DNA of 64,000 nucleotides from DAIOEK01 sp963708715 (GCA_963708715.1 CAVPSU010000001.1:868001-932000), one strand, 5' to 3'; shown: positions 34,755 to 44,561, counted from the first letter of the stretch. Made by a program: numbers and translations. Notes: generated by a model from the letters alone, not told the origin.

Positions 34755-37700
34755 ATGCACCCATTTGCCATCATCATCACCTTCCTCTCGCTTCTGATCC
34801 CAAATCTTCAAACCAGTCAACCTGTTTGGCTGAATAACCAACAAACCATTCCAAACTTTCCCGAATCGCTCACCTTTCGGGCGAGCTTCGGCAGCGTCGA
34901 CCCGATAACGGAAATAACCTTGCTGTATGGTGTCAACCAAGATACATGTGGGGATGTGGAAGCGATATCCTATCCGCGTTTTACTCCTTCCACTCAAGTG
35001 AATGTCGAGTGGACCTGGGATATGCGCCAAAGCGGGTCTCTTCCACCTGGAGCTCATTTGTGGTGGCAATGGCAGGTAACAGACCAGGCTGGCGATGTGT
35101 TTACAACCGAGAGACAAGAAACGATCTGGATGGATTCACTCCATGCCTGGCAAGTCGTGCAATCCGGGCCGATATCCCTACACTATTATTATTTGGACTA
35201 TTCAGCAGCACTCGGATTATTAGATCACGCAGTTTTTTCGCTCGATCAATTGACCAAACAAACCGGCATTTCCACTGCCCAACCCATAGATCTCTACATC
35301 TATGGAAGTACGGAAGATATGCAACAGGCTATCCTGTACGAACCTGGCTGGACAGGGGGTCTTGCCTACCCTGAACATAACATCGTCCTGATCGGCATCA
35401 GCCCATCTGAAATCGATTGGGGAAAAAGCACCATTGCCCACGAATTGACTCATCTGCTTGTGGGCGATTATTCTTTCTCCTGCTTGGGTTCTCTCCCAAC
35501 CTGGCTCCAGGAGGGATTGGCAGTCCTGGGTGAAGGTGGACCTGATTCCAATTCCATCGTCCAATTTGAAGAGGCGAAAAATAGTAAATCCCTGATCAGT
35601 TTCAAGATACTCTCGAGTGGTTTTTCGGAAGATCCCGACAAGGCGAATCTATCCTATAGCCAATCGTATTACATGGTGAAATACCTGGTCGATACGTATG
35701 GTCAGGAAGAAATCAGTTTACTTCTCAAAACGTTGGCTAAGGGGATGGGATTGTCGGAAGCTCTTCAAACGGTGTATGGTTTTTCTCTGGAAGGATTTGA
35801 AGAACAATGGCGGTCATCCATTGGCATCCCTTTGGATCGGCAGTCAACAGGTTCTACAGTGGCAACTGCAACCAGCACGATCATCCCAACCATCATTCCT
35901 ATACAGGGGATAATGACGGAGCAGACTGAAAGCCTGCTGCCAACGGTAACGATCACCCCGAATTATACGCCAACTCCACCCGCCCCGATCAAGACCGTAC
36001 CATCAGATGCTCAATCGATTCGCACCATCTTAATCTGTGTTACCTGCCTGATAGGCGTATCAGGGATCATCTTATTGGTTGTGATGATCTCCAGAGGAAA
36101 GCGAAAAAAGCACACTGCCGCTGTGGTGATCCTTTTCATGCTTGTTTCAGGAATCCCCTGGTTAAGCGCCCGCGGCGATCAATCAACACCCACACCATAT
36201 CCGATCTTGCCCACCGCAGCCGCATATGTACCTGGCGAGCCGGAATCTGGAATTTTCTATGACCCAATAGACGGGATCTACTTAACCCTGCCAGCAGGGG
36301 TTAAGCAAGTACCGTCGGAAGAAGGCTCCGGAAATCTGGCCGATTTTGATATTGGAAATTCCAGCGTGTTTGGTCTGCTATTCCAATCCAAATTGGATCT
36401 GTACACCGGTCTGGAACAAAATGCAAAAACGATTGCAGCTGATTCGCTAACTGGATTGACTGAAATCCAAACGGTTACATCCAGAAAATATAAATTGTCT
36501 TCAGGTATAGATGGGTGGTATTCCGAATTATATGCAACGAATCCAGATAATTCCACTCGCTTTTTCTTCGGATTTCTTACTGTCGAAGGGAATATCAGTG
36601 CAATCACTTTAGCAACCTTCTCTTATCCAGAGATCTATGACCAGTATCGACCACAGATAAAAGCTCTCCACGATTCTATCGAGATCCGACAAAGTTCCAT
36701 TTCCGGTTTTGATAGATCAGAGGTATTGATTCTGGAAGGCGGTGAGACGGGAAATCCACGAGAAAATGATCCCGCGACCAGTCATAGTGGAGCTGACAAC
36801 CTGGTTTTCTCGGGTTTGGTGACATACAACACTCGGATGGAATTAATACCGGATCTGGCTGAAAAATGGGAAGTGAACCCCGATCGGAAGACCTACATAT
36901 TTTATCTTGACCCTACAGCTACATTCCATAACGGAAGACCAGTCACAGCCCAGGATGTCATTTTCTCCTGGGAGAGGGCTGCAAATCCTGTGACCGGATC
37001 GGATACAGTCTTAACCTATTTGGGTGATATTGTTGGGGTAAAAGAAATGAGAGCGGGGAGCGCCGACCGAATCAAAGGTCTGAAAGCTCTCGATGCACAT
37101 ACTCTACAAGTAGTCATTGATCAACCCAAACCTTATTTCCTGCAAAAGTTGACCTATCCGACTGCATTCATTGTCGATAATGAAAATGTTGCGCTGGGAG
37201 AAGAGTGGTATCGTACACCGAATGGTACCGGACCATTCCGGTTGACCCGGTGGGAATCCATGACACAAAAGGTCTATGAGCGATTCGAAGGGTTTTACGG
37301 GGACAAGCCTCGAATCAGAGCCATTATCGTAAATCTGTACACCGGTGATAGTACCCGGTTGTATGAAGCAGGGGTAATTGATATGACCCGAATAGGCACC
37401 TTCGAGATCGACCGATTTACCGATCTGAACGAACCAATGCATATCGAGCTTTATAACACACCAGACTTGTGCACCAGCTATGTCACTCTGGATGTCACGA
37501 AACCACCTTTTGATATCCTCAAGGTACGGCAGGCATTCGCAATGGCAATTGATAAGGACTTGTATATCCAATTGGTCTATAACAATGCTGCCTTACCTGC
37601 CAGTGGACTGTACCCGCCCGCACTTCCAGGTCATGATCTATCCCTCAAAGGGTGGGAATATAATCCGGAGAAAGCCAGGGAATATTTAGCTCAATCAGGA

Positions 37701-38219
37701 AGCACACCAGAAACAATGCCAGAGATTATCTTTTCAAGCGCTGGATATGGAAGTTCCGTTTCAAGTTCAGACTCCGCCTTGATTCAAATGTGGGAACAAA
37801 ATCTGGGTGTGAAGATAAAGGTTCAAAATATCGAACCGGAGTACTTTCTGGATAATGTATTGAAAGATAATACTGGTCAGATCTATCATGATGGCTGGTG
37901 TGCAGACTATCCAGATCCAGAAAACTTTGCTGATGTGTTGTTCCACACCGGCGCGGAAATGAATACAAGTCAATACAGCAATCCAGAGGTAGATTCGGTC
38001 CTGGAACAAGCCCGGACAGAAGAAAACATTACCTCACGAATTGCCCTATATCAGGAAGCAGAGAGGATAATCGTGGAGGATGTTCCGGCAATTTTCCTCA
38101 GCCACAGTATCACATATACACTCGTCAAACCCTATATTCAGGGTTATGTCGAAGCGCCAATGGTCATTCCCTTTGAGAGATACCTGTGGATCGATACTTC
38201 CAGGTTGCCAAACCAGTAA
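34755..38219 (+). CDS. Fusion of gluzincin peptidase domain and SBP_bac_5 solute-binding domain
   Basis: A single unbroken 1154-residue frame. Residues about 140-355 hold a gluzincin peptidase: STIAHELTHLL (His229, Glu230, His233) and WLQEGLAVLGE (third ligand Glu253). Two membrane helices lie at about 424-445 and 454-472, the second looking like an old signal peptide. A PsbP-like segment (about 500-645) follows, then an oligopeptide-binding protein domain (about 655-1154) with TYIFYLDPTATFHNGRPVTA. AGAAGG precedes the ATG. No transporter permease is nearby. The parts suggest two neighbouring genes that merged. Confidence 0.82.
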   Translation: MHPFAIIITFLSLLIPNLQTSQPVWLNNQQTIPNFPESLTFRASFGSVDPITEITLLYGVNQDTCGDVEAISYPRFTPSTQVNVEWTWDMRQSGSLPPGAHLWWQWQVTDQAGDVFTTERQETIWMDSLHAWQVVQSGPISLHYYYLDYSAALGLLDHAVFSLDQLTKQTGISTAQPIDLYIYGSTEDMQQAILYEPGWTGGLAYPEHNIVLIGISPSEIDWGKSTIAHELTHLLVGDYSFSCLGSLPTWLQEGLAVLGEGGPDSNSIVQFEEAKNSKSLISFKILSSGFSEDPDKANLSYSQSYYMVKYLVDTYGQEEISLLLKTLAKGMGLSEALQTVYGFSLEGFEEQWRSSIGIPLDRQSTGSTVATATSTIIPTIIPIQGIMTEQTESLLPTVTITPNYTPTPPAPIKTVPSDAQSIRTILICVTCLIGVSGIILLVVMISRGKRKKHTAAVVILFMLVSGIPWLSARGDQSTPTPYPILPTAAAYVPGEPESGIFYDPIDGIYLTLPAGVKQVPSEEGSGNLADFDIGNSSVFGLLFQSKLDLYTGLEQNAKTIAADSLTGLTEIQTVTSRKYKLSSGIDGWYSELYATNPDNSTRFFFGFLTVEGNISAITLATFSYPEIYDQYRPQIKALHDSIEIRQSSISGFDRSEVLILEGGETGNPRENDPATSHSGADNLVFSGLVTYNTRMELIPDLAEKWEVNPDRKTYIFYLDPTATFHNGRPVTAQDVIFSWERAANPVTGSDTVLTYLGDIVGVKEMRAGSADRIKGLKALDAHTLQVVIDQPKPYFLQKLTYPTAFIVDNENVALGEEWYRTPNGTGPFRLTRWESMTQKVYERFEGFYGDKPRIRAIIVNLYTGDSTRLYEAGVIDMTRIGTFEIDRFTDLNEPMHIELYNTPDLCTSYVTLDVTKPPFDILKVRQAFAMAIDKDLYIQLVYNNAALPASGLYPPALPGHDLSLKGWEYNPEKAREYLAQSGSTPETMPEIIFSSAGYGSSVSSSDSALIQMWEQNLGVKIKVQNIEPEYFLDNVLKDNTGQIYHDGWCADYPDPENFADVLFHTGAEMNTSQYSNPEVDSVLEQARTEENITSRIALYQEAERIIVEDVPAIFLSHSITYTLVKPYIQGYVEAPMVIPFERYLWIDTSRLPNQ

Positions 38220-38230
38220 GGTAGACCACT

Positions 38231-38950
38231 ATGAAAACTCATTTTCCTATTGTATTATTGCTCGCCAGACCGGGAGCCGGAAAGAGCGAAATCATTCGTT
38301 ACCTTAAATCCATACCAGATGAGCAGCGCCTGGAACAATTTCACATCGGACCTTTTGAGGAATTGGATGATTTCCCCATGCTTTGGACCTGGTTTGAAGA
38401 AGACGATATCCTTGAACGTATGGGGCAAGCACGATTACATACTGATCCTTCCGGGTACTTCAAATGGAATTACTTGTGGGACTTGTTGATCGAACGTCTC
38501 TCCCTTGAATACCAGAAAATCCTTCGGGATGACCTTGATCTTCATGTATCTAAGAGCCTGATTGTGGAATTTTCGAGAGGTAGCGAGCATGGAGGATATA
38601 CCAGCGCTTTCCGACATATTAGCCGGGAGATGGCTGAGCAAATGGCGATCCTGTATGTCAACGTCTCATGGGAAGAATCACTCAGAAAGAATCGCAAGCG
38701 TTTTAATCCTGCAAAACCGGATAGCGTATTAGAGCATTCCCTACCAGATGAGAAACTGGAACGACTTTACCGCAGGATTGACTGGGAAAAGATCACCTTA
38801 TCCGATCCGGCTTATGTAAATATCCAGGGAGTTCAGGTCCCATATGTTGTTTTTGAAAATGAAGATGACCTCACAACCCGGGGAGGAGAGGCTCTCGGTC
38901 TGCGTCTTGCAACTTCACTTAATTCATTATGGGAGTTGTACCTTCGATAA
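38231..38950 (+). CDS. P-loop nucleoside triphosphatase-like protein
   Basis: A 239-residue soluble protein starting IVLLLARPGAGKSEI; PGAGKS is a Walker A that fits small kinases of the adenylate-kinase type. Other motifs (EFSRGSEHGGY, YVNVSWEESLRKN) have no clear match. AAGG overlapping the previous stop serves as its ribosome-binding site, and it starts 11 bases after the fusion gene, so the two are co-transcribed. The substrate is unknown. Confidence 0.65.
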   Translation: MKTHFPIVLLLARPGAGKSEIIRYLKSIPDEQRLEQFHIGPFEELDDFPMLWTWFEEDDILERMGQARLHTDPSGYFKWNYLWDLLIERLSLEYQKILRDDLDLHVSKSLIVEFSRGSEHGGYTSAFRHISREMAEQMAILYVNVSWEESLRKNRKRFNPAKPDSVLEHSLPDEKLERLYRRIDWEKITLSDPAYVNIQGVQVPYVVFENEDDLTTRGGEALGLRLATSLNSLWELYLR

Positions 38951-39006
38951 ATCTTGATTCGCTATCGTTGTCTGTGACTCATCTGTGATTACATTATTTT
39001 TGCCGC

Positions 39007-39012
39007 TATAAT
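39007..39012 (+). promoter_or_regulatory. -10-like box before an unknown gene
   Basis: TATAAT at 39007-39012, 30 bases before the start at 39043, preceded by AT-rich DNA. No good -35. Confidence 0.4.
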
Positions 39013-39042
39013 AAAGGCATCTATTTTTAAGGAATCGAACTC

Positions 39043-39678
39043 ATGGATGAACTTCCGCTTGTACCGGATTTAAAATGGCTGGACCGGGATCAAAATCCGT
39101 ACAATATTCGCTGCCTGGATGTTCGCAGCTTTACAACCGTCATGATCTCAACGGCGGCAGACCAAAAACAAGCCCTCAAATTTCAGGAATTGCGCAGGTC
39201 GAGGGGAGATCACTTGCAGGGAAAGATTCCCGATAAAGCTGCTCATATCGATTGTCAGTTGAGGTATCCACACCAAGGCTCTACTCGGGATGGTGCGCTC
39301 TTCATGGCAAAAGAAATGGAAGACAAGTGGGATATTTTTCTGTTCGAAGGTAAATTATATTTCAGTCGCAGTTGGAGCGGAGTCCTGGTCTATCGGGCAG
39401 CGATTGCTTTCATGGAAACTCAGGCAATCATCTCTGATATCGATTCCCTTCAGGTGGGTGTACAGGGGGGAGCATGGCTTGCTATTTGCGCGGTGGATTT
39501 TCTGGTTAAGAGTCATCTCTACCGGAGAGAAGCACCCCATACTGTCCCGCCCTCCGTACCGGATGATGATATGGGGATTGCCGCGTACTCGTTCCGCGAG
39601 TACGGACGCTGGGCATCTTACGCGACCTTTGAGGACACAACCCGGATAAATACTACAAGTTGCCCGTTACGCGGGTAA
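39043..39678 (+). CDS. Protein of unknown function
   Basis: A 211-residue soluble protein that I do not recognise. It has WDIFLFEGKLYFSRSWSG near the middle and an Ala-rich segment before SHLYRREAPHTVP; the last 20 residues look unstructured. ATG 39043 follows AAGGA. TATAAT lies at 39007-39012 and a clear terminator follows at 39694, so it is a single-gene unit. Confidence 0.6.
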   Translation: MDELPLVPDLKWLDRDQNPYNIRCLDVRSFTTVMISTAADQKQALKFQELRRSRGDHLQGKIPDKAAHIDCQLRYPHQGSTRDGALFMAKEMEDKWDIFLFEGKLYFSRSWSGVLVYRAAIAFMETQAIISDIDSLQVGVQGGAWLAICAVDFLVKSHLYRREAPHTVPPSVPDDDMGIAAYSFREYGRWASYATFEDTTRINTTSCPLRG

Positions 39679-39693
39679 ATCAGAGCGGAGATA

Positions 39694-39725
39694 AAATAAT
39701 CCCCTCAGGTGGGGATTATTTATTT
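39694..39725 (+). terminator. Rho-independent terminator
   Basis: AAATAATCCCC (39694-39704) pairs with GGGGATTATTT (39711-39721) around TCAGGT, followed by a T-rich stretch. Confidence 0.8.
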
Positions 39726-39775
39726 AAGTAGAGTAGCAGCCTTTGACCCGTCCATCCATATTATTTCTAGATAGA

Positions 39776-40159
39776 TCAAGTATGGAACACCTGGATCAGA
39801 TTGCCGCAGGTGTCATCGAATATGGCGTATGAGTAGATTCCAGCAAACACCGGCTCCACAGTAAAGCGGATCCCTAACGAGACCAAACGTTCATACTCTT
39901 TCTGAACATCATCTACGAAAAAAGCAGTGAATGGAATCCCTTTCTCCATCAATGCTTTCCTAAATGGACCTACGGCAGGATTATCGCTGGGTTCAAGGAC
40001 CAATTCCACCCCATCCGGCTCGTCAGGCGATACGACTGTCAGCCACCGTGCGGTGCCTCTGGTAAAGTCCGTCTTTTTGATGAAACCCAGAATTTCCGTG
40101 TAGACCTGGAGAGCCTTTACCTGATCATCCACAAATATACTGGTAAGTTTGATTTTCAT
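39776..40159 (-). CDS. VOC family (glyoxalase/bleomycin-resistance fold) protein
   Basis: A 127-residue protein with the VOC beta-alpha-beta-beta-beta layout: MKIKLTSIFVDDQVKALQVYTEILGF at the start and FDDTCGNLIQVFH at the end. Members bind a metal and act on varied small molecules; the substrate is unknown. Its start is at the edge of an AT-rich region; no operon partner. Confidence 0.85.
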   Translation of the reverse strand: MKIKLTSIFVDDQVKALQVYTEILGFIKKTDFTRGTARWLTVVSPDEPDGVELVLEPSDNPAVGPFRKALMEKGIPFTAFFVDDVQKEYERLVSLGIRFTVEPVFAGIYSYAIFDDTCGNLIQVFHT

Positions 40160-40252
40160 ACAATTTATTCTAAAAAGGTGGGCAATTCAAAACCAGTATC
40201 TGTATCAACTTGTACTCAGTTGTGAGATATCGGTGGTAAAAATCCTGTTTGT

Positions 40253-40900
40253 TCAAGACCTTGGCTTGAATAATCCATCCCAATTAGCTGTACTCAACCC
40301 ATTCTTGAGCGCTATTTCATCGGTTGGATGCAGCCTCGCGACCATACTCGAGGTCATAATCGGGATCGCCCGGTAGTGATACAGACGCTTCTCTAATTTG
40401 TCTACTCCCTCATCCGCTGTCAGCCAATTCCATCGATCAAACCCCGCCAGTTTTATCGGACGGGTGTATCCTCTCAGGGTTTTTTGTCCGACAGTATTGA
40501 AGTAATCATTAAAGTACGACATGACCAGTTCACGGAGATTCCGATAAATGGGTTCACGAAACTTCAATCCCACAAAATTGGATTTAGCCACCGCTCCCCA
40601 ATGACCGTCCACCCGGTACACTGCCAGAATGTGATCGTCATCAGTACCAGGCTCGGGCAACAAATCTATGATCATCGGCGGATATCCCAGCCAGCGCAAA
40701 GCCGCCGCGCCAAACAATCCACCATCCAGGCAGTGAGCCTTCCGTTCCCGCAACACACTCAAAACCGACCGATTTCGCTCGTCTGACGGGTATTGCACAG
40801 AATCCAAAAAAGACTGGATCAGATACGGAGTGGTTAGACCATCGAGCAAACCTCGTTCTTCTGGGGTCAGAAGTGAATTTATCGATTCTTCTCGGTTCAT
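40253..40900 (-). CDS. Transglutaminase-like protein
   Basis: A 215-residue soluble protein. HCLDGGLFGAAALRWLGY (Cys57) and DDDHILAVYRVDGHWGAV (His90) fit the Cys and His of a transglutaminase/cysteine-protease-like fold. The rest of the triad is not certain. The substrate is unknown. Its start lies 60 bases beyond the end of the CPBP pseudogene, transcribed in the same direction. Confidence 0.65.
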   Translation of the reverse strand: MNREESINSLLTPEERGLLDGLTTPYLIQSFLDSVQYPSDERNRSVLSVLRERKAHCLDGGLFGAAALRWLGYPPMIIDLLPEPGTDDDHILAVYRVDGHWGAVAKSNFVGLKFREPIYRNLRELVMSYFNDYFNTVGQKTLRGYTRPIKLAGFDRWNWLTADEGVDKLEKRLYHYRAIPIMTSSMVARLHPTDEIALKNGLSTANWDGLFKPRS

Positions 40901-40959
40901 AAACGATCCTATCCGGTTGAAGAGGCTGTTGATTCTGCCTCAGGCTGGTTGGCAAGCCA

Positions 40960-41789
40960 CTACAAGATCATCATTCCAATAACCAGCCAGACAATGATTC
41001 CGATCACTCCTGTCAAACCACCGAGTAACGGATTGTACTTTGGCAACAAATGCCTTCAGACACTATACGCCTGAGTGTTGAACACTCCATGAATCCATGC
41101 TGCCAGTATGGAACTCTTTGTCTTGAGGCTAAGTTCATTATTAAATATCCCGAGGTTGAAGGTGACACCGCAGAAGAAGATAATTCCGAGCAGGGTATAC
41201 GATCAGCGTGCCATAAGCCCCAAATGATACCCATTAAAGAATAGGCTTTCCATTTGCCAAGAGGCATCAGCCTGGGTGCGAGATAGTCGCGCCAGCCCCA
41301 TTCTTCCCCAAAAGCATCCAGTGAATTGAACCAGACTGCGGCGAATATCAATCCCACCAACAATCCTACCAATATCAGCAAAGGGGAAGGAGCGGTATCC
41401 ATGGACGTGCTATAACTGATGGCAAAGTTGACAAGCTCGGTTAGCTGCCAATCTGGATGGGATAAGCCAAATAGCCAGGTCAGACAGTAGATGACTGCGA
41501 ATGGGGCAGGTACGACCAGCCATGAGATCAGATAATATTTCCAGGGTCCTAGTCGCAGACCTGTGGTATGCCGCAGTGATTCCCCGGTCACCAGTTTACG
41601 GGTGAGCACGAACGCAAGGCTTGGCACCCACATCATGGCGAGTACGATAAACTGCCAGGCGGCACTTGGAATTGACTCGATCCGAAACCCCAGCGCGATG
41701 GCGATACCTTCGACCAGGTAGGTAATTCCAAATGTGATGACTAGGAAAGAGAATACACCCTTGCGTTGAAACACGGCATCGTCCTGCAA
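40960..41789 (-). pseudogene. CPBP intramembrane metalloprotease, broken by frameshift and nonsense
   Basis: The first 195 residues are an intact CPBP protein (EEWGWRDYLAPRLMPLG, then WGLWHA). Immediately after WHA, near 41215, the frame is lost: the expected PxI...GY segment is missing and the frame continues with junk to a stop at 41013. In a different frame the family C-terminus reappears as YTLLGIIFF...ILAAWIHGVFNT, with the H-x3-N motif. A TGA (complement 41056-41058) then cuts that frame before the last helix and a stop at 40960. So there is an out-of-frame deletion plus a nonsense codon. It lies 16 bases downstream of lipA. Confidence 0.85.
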
Positions 41790-41805
41790 AGCAAGTTGGA
41801 AAAGA

Positions 41806-42744
41806 TTATCCTAGATTATATAACTCTTTGTGAACTGCGCTTAATGCCCTGACTTGATCGACTGCATGGTAGGAACTGCGCACAAGTGGCGCGCTCTCGA
41901 CCCAGCGAAAGCCGATCTCAAGTCCAAATTGTTTCAGCTCTTCAAATTCTTCCGGGGTGTAATAGCGGATGATCGGTAAATGTTGCCGGCTGGGTTGGAG
42001 ATATTGACCGATGGTCAGAATATCCACACCCCACTCCCGCAGGTCGCGCATTACGTCCTTCACCTCGTCCAACTCTTCCCCCAGACCGACCATGATGCCT
42101 GATTTAGACAGTACAGCCGGATTCAGACGCTTGGCGTTGCGAAGGACCGCTTCAGACCAATCGTAATGATCCTGCGGCTGGACGTGTTTGAACAGCCGGG
42201 GAACCGTTTCGATGTTGTGGTTCAAGATCTCCGGGCGGGCGTCCATCACAATGGAGAGCGCCTCGATGGACGCTTTAAAATCGGGGATGAGCACTTCCAC
42301 CGAGCAGCCGGGGTGGATCTGACGGATGCGCCGGATCACCTGGGCGAAGATGGGCGCGCCGCCGTCGCGGCGTTCGTCGCGGTTGACGCTGGTGATAACG
42401 GCATGTTTCAACTTCATGGCTTTGACAGCCTGAGCGACTCGCTCCGGCTCCAGCCAGTCAAGGAACTCTGGGCGACCGTGCTTGATATCGCAGAACCCAC
42501 AGGAACGGGTGCAGACATCACCCAGCATCAGGAAGGTCGCCGTTCCACTGCCCCAGCATTCACCCATGTTCGGGCAGCCGGCTTCCTCACATACAGTATG
42601 GAGTGACTTCTGGCGCATGAGATTATCGAGCCAGTCGTAGGTCTCCCCTGCCGGTGCGCGGACCTTGATCCAACTTGGACGGCGGAGTGGAGTTGTATTC
42701 AATGCGGTGGGATCAACCCGATCCCGGGTAGGAACAGCAGCCAT
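41806..42744 (-). CDS. lipA: Lipoyl synthase
   Basis: A radical SAM enzyme that inserts two sulfurs into octanoyl groups on carrier proteins. The auxiliary cluster cysteines are CEEAGCPNMGEC (about 52, 57, 63) and the radical-SAM cluster is CTRSCGFC (about 78, 82, 85). The start at 42744 has AGGAG upstream and a TATAAT before that; an earlier in-frame ATG at 42783 lies ahead of this promoter and is rejected. Length (312) fits the family. Confidence 0.93.
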   Translation of the reverse strand: MAAVPTRDRVDPTALNTTPLRRPSWIKVRAPAGETYDWLDNLMRQKSLHTVCEEAGCPNMGECWGSGTATFLMLGDVCTRSCGFCDIKHGRPEFLDWLEPERVAQAVKAMKLKHAVITSVNRDERRDGGAPIFAQVIRRIRQIHPGCSVEVLIPDFKASIEALSIVMDARPEILNHNIETVPRLFKHVQPQDHYDWSEAVLRNAKRLNPAVLSKSGIMVGLGEELDEVKDVMRDLREWGVDILTIGQYLQPSRQHLPIIRYYTPEEFEELKQFGLEIGFRWVESAPLVRSSYHAVDQVRALSAVHKELYNLG

Positions 42745-42810
42745 AATGGTTTCTCCTGCTGAGATTATAACAGGAGGTGTCATGGAGTGTGTAGAAGGTG
42801 TACAGTCAGA

Positions 42811-42847
42811 TTTTCACCACGGAGAAAACAGAGATCACTGAGGAAAT
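42811..42847. repeat. Possible dispersed CACCACGGAG-type sequence
   Basis: TTTTCACCACGGAGAAAACAG, then AGATCACTGAGG, is similar to a short sequence that I recall as recurring between genes in several environmental genomes. Only one copy is visible here, so its repeat status is unproven. Confidence 0.25.
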
Positions 42848-42979
42848 TCATGTTTTACATAGGAGATATTAAACAATACGATCATTTGCGCACCTCGAAG
42901 GATGGTAGCTATGCTTCCCCTAAGGGCACTCCTAAAGCTTACACTACAAAGATGATTTACGATTTCTGGTTGAATAAAG

Positions 42980-43288
42980 TTAAACGAGATTGGATAGGGG
43001 TTGGATCTTCTTTAATATTGTCTTTTCAGCTTGATGCGCGTGATACAGATCCCAACGCAATTGAAGATTCATCCAGAAATCCTCAGACATATTAAAATAT
43101 TTCGCAAGACGTAATGCAGTGCTGGGAGTGATTCCTCTACGTCCATTGACGATATCATTGACACGCTGGTATGGGACATGAATTGCATCTGCTAAGGTAC
43201 GCTGAGTTAAATTCATAGGAATGAGGAATTCTTCGAGGAGCATTTCCCCTGGGTGGGTAGGTGGGCGGTGGGTAGGTATTCGAACCAT
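42980..43288 (-). CDS. higA: HigA-type antitoxin (XRE helix-turn-helix)
   Basis: A 102-residue DNA-binding antitoxin. PTHPGEMLLEEFLIPMNLTQ followed by LADAIHVPYQRVNDIVNGRRG is the HigA/VapI helix-turn-helix. The start at 43288 has GGAGAG upstream; a TTG at 43312 has none. It lies 24 bases after the toxin gene, the usual toxin-first order of higBA. It would bind the toxin and repress the shared promoter. Confidence 0.88.
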   Translation of the reverse strand: MVRIPTHRPPTHPGEMLLEEFLIPMNLTQRTLADAIHVPYQRVNDIVNGRRGITPSTALRLAKYFNMSEDFWMNLQLRWDLYHAHQAEKTILKKIQPLSNLV

Positions 43289-43312
43289 TTTAGCTCTCCA
43301 AAACTTTAACAA

Positions 43313-43606
43313 TTAGTGATAATCGACGATTTCAACCCGATCAGGACCTAATTCTGTCCAATAAAAACAGATTCGATATTGATCATTTATTCGGATGCTT
43401 GACTGACCTTCTCTGACACCTTCCAGCTGTTCCAATCTATTACCTGGATGTGTCCGCAATTCATCTAAAGATAATACGGAATCAAGTAAATCGAGTTTCC
43501 GTGCTGCGGTTTTCCATAACGAAAATGGACATTTTTTTCGGGCATCTCTGCTGTTACGGCCATTAAAGACATCCCTTGTCCCATCATCCTTGAAAGCCAC
43601 TATCAT
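43313..43606 (-). CDS. higB: HigB-type toxin (RelE superfamily)
   Basis: A 97-residue mRNA interferase. LRTHPGNRLEQLEG, then REGQSSIRINDQYRICFYW, is the core of HigB, which cleaves mRNA on the ribosome. The C-terminus EIVDYH is typical. Together with higA it forms a compact toxin-antitoxin unit on the minus strand. Confidence 0.9.
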   Translation of the reverse strand: MIVAFKDDGTRDVFNGRNSRDARKKCPFSLWKTAARKLDLLDSVLSLDELRTHPGNRLEQLEGVREGQSSIRINDQYRICFYWTELGPDRVEIVDYH

Positions 43607-43694
43607 GATTATATGATAACACGGATAATATGCTATTTCAAGTTAATTTACCAACCGAATAGGGTGGGATTCCCCAGAAGGCGAGCCGCGAAGA

Positions 43695-44561
43695 TCAACT
43701 AACAATGATCTTCCCCGCCGCCTGGATGGACTTTATATGCTCGGCGAGAGTCTTGTTCCCTTGCCCAATGGTGTTCACACTGATATGGCTGGCGCCTTCG
43801 CGCATCCAATCATCCATGTTTTTTCGGAAATCGTCCGCCCGCTCAACCGAGAATGGCAGACGCGGTTCGATACCAAAGGCAGCTGTATCCCGGCCGTTCG
43901 CTTTCAGTTCGGTACGTAGCATATCCAGCTTCGGACGGGCATCTTCCACTTTCCGGGCGGACGGGAACCAGCCGTCACCCAGCCTGGCCATACGTCGGAT
44001 CGCCAGTTCGTGGCTGCCCCCAAACCAGATCGGAATGGGCTGTTGCACCGGCATGGGTTTCAATCCTGCGTCTGGAATCTGATGCCACTTACCTGAAAAG
44101 GTGACCAGGGGCTTTGTCCACAATTGGCGAAGCACATCCACCTGTTCCTCTTCCCGCACTCCCCGATTATGGAAATCTTCCCCCTGTGCGATATACTCCA
44201 CCTCGTTCCACCCCAGCCCGATCCCCATCCGGAATTTACCTTGACAAAGCACATCCAAACAGGCTGCCTGTTTGGCGACCAGCGCAGTCTGCCGCTGGGG
44301 CAAAATTAATATCCCGGTCACAAACTCCAACTTAATCCCGCAACCCGCGAGGAAGCTAAACATGGTGAAGGGATCCCAGAACGCATCCTGATGCGTATAT
44401 GATCCTGTCCAGCCACCTGGACGATCTGGGTTGGCACCAAGTACATGTTCAAAGGTCAACAAATGATCGAAGCCAGAATCTTCCACAGCCTGCGCGAAGG
44501 TCTTCAGTGTCTCAGGATCGGCAGGCAATTCATTTTGAGGGTAAACCACACCAATTTTCAT
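43695..44561 (-). CDS. LLM-class (luciferase-like, probably F420-dependent) oxidoreductase
   Basis: A 288-residue TIM-barrel flavin/F420 enzyme. Landmarks include LLTFEHVLGA near the N-terminus, GKFRMGIGLGWNEVEY near residue 110 and PIPIWFGGSHELAIRRMARLGDGW in the middle, close to the F420-dependent LLM group. The substrate is unknown. It ends about 90 bases upstream of the higB start on the same strand. Confidence 0.85.
   Translation of the reverse strand: MKIGVVYPQNELPADPETLKTFAQAVEDSGFDHLLTFEHVLGANPDRPGGWTGSYTHQDAFWDPFTMFSFLAGCGIKLEFVTGILILPQRQTALVAKQAACLDVLCQGKFRMGIGLGWNEVEYIAQGEDFHNRGVREEEQVDVLRQLWTKPLVTFSGKWHQIPDAGLKPMPVQQPIPIWFGGSHELAIRRMARLGDGWFPSARKVEDARPKLDMLRTELKANGRDTAAFGIEPRLPFSVERADDFRKNMDDWMREGASHISVNTIGQGNKTLAEHIKSIQAAGKIIVS

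Noticed and set aside
42787..43095. Plus-strand open frame of 102 codons
   Set aside because: It overlaps the clear HigA gene on the other strand, lacks a ribosome-binding site and has no family features.
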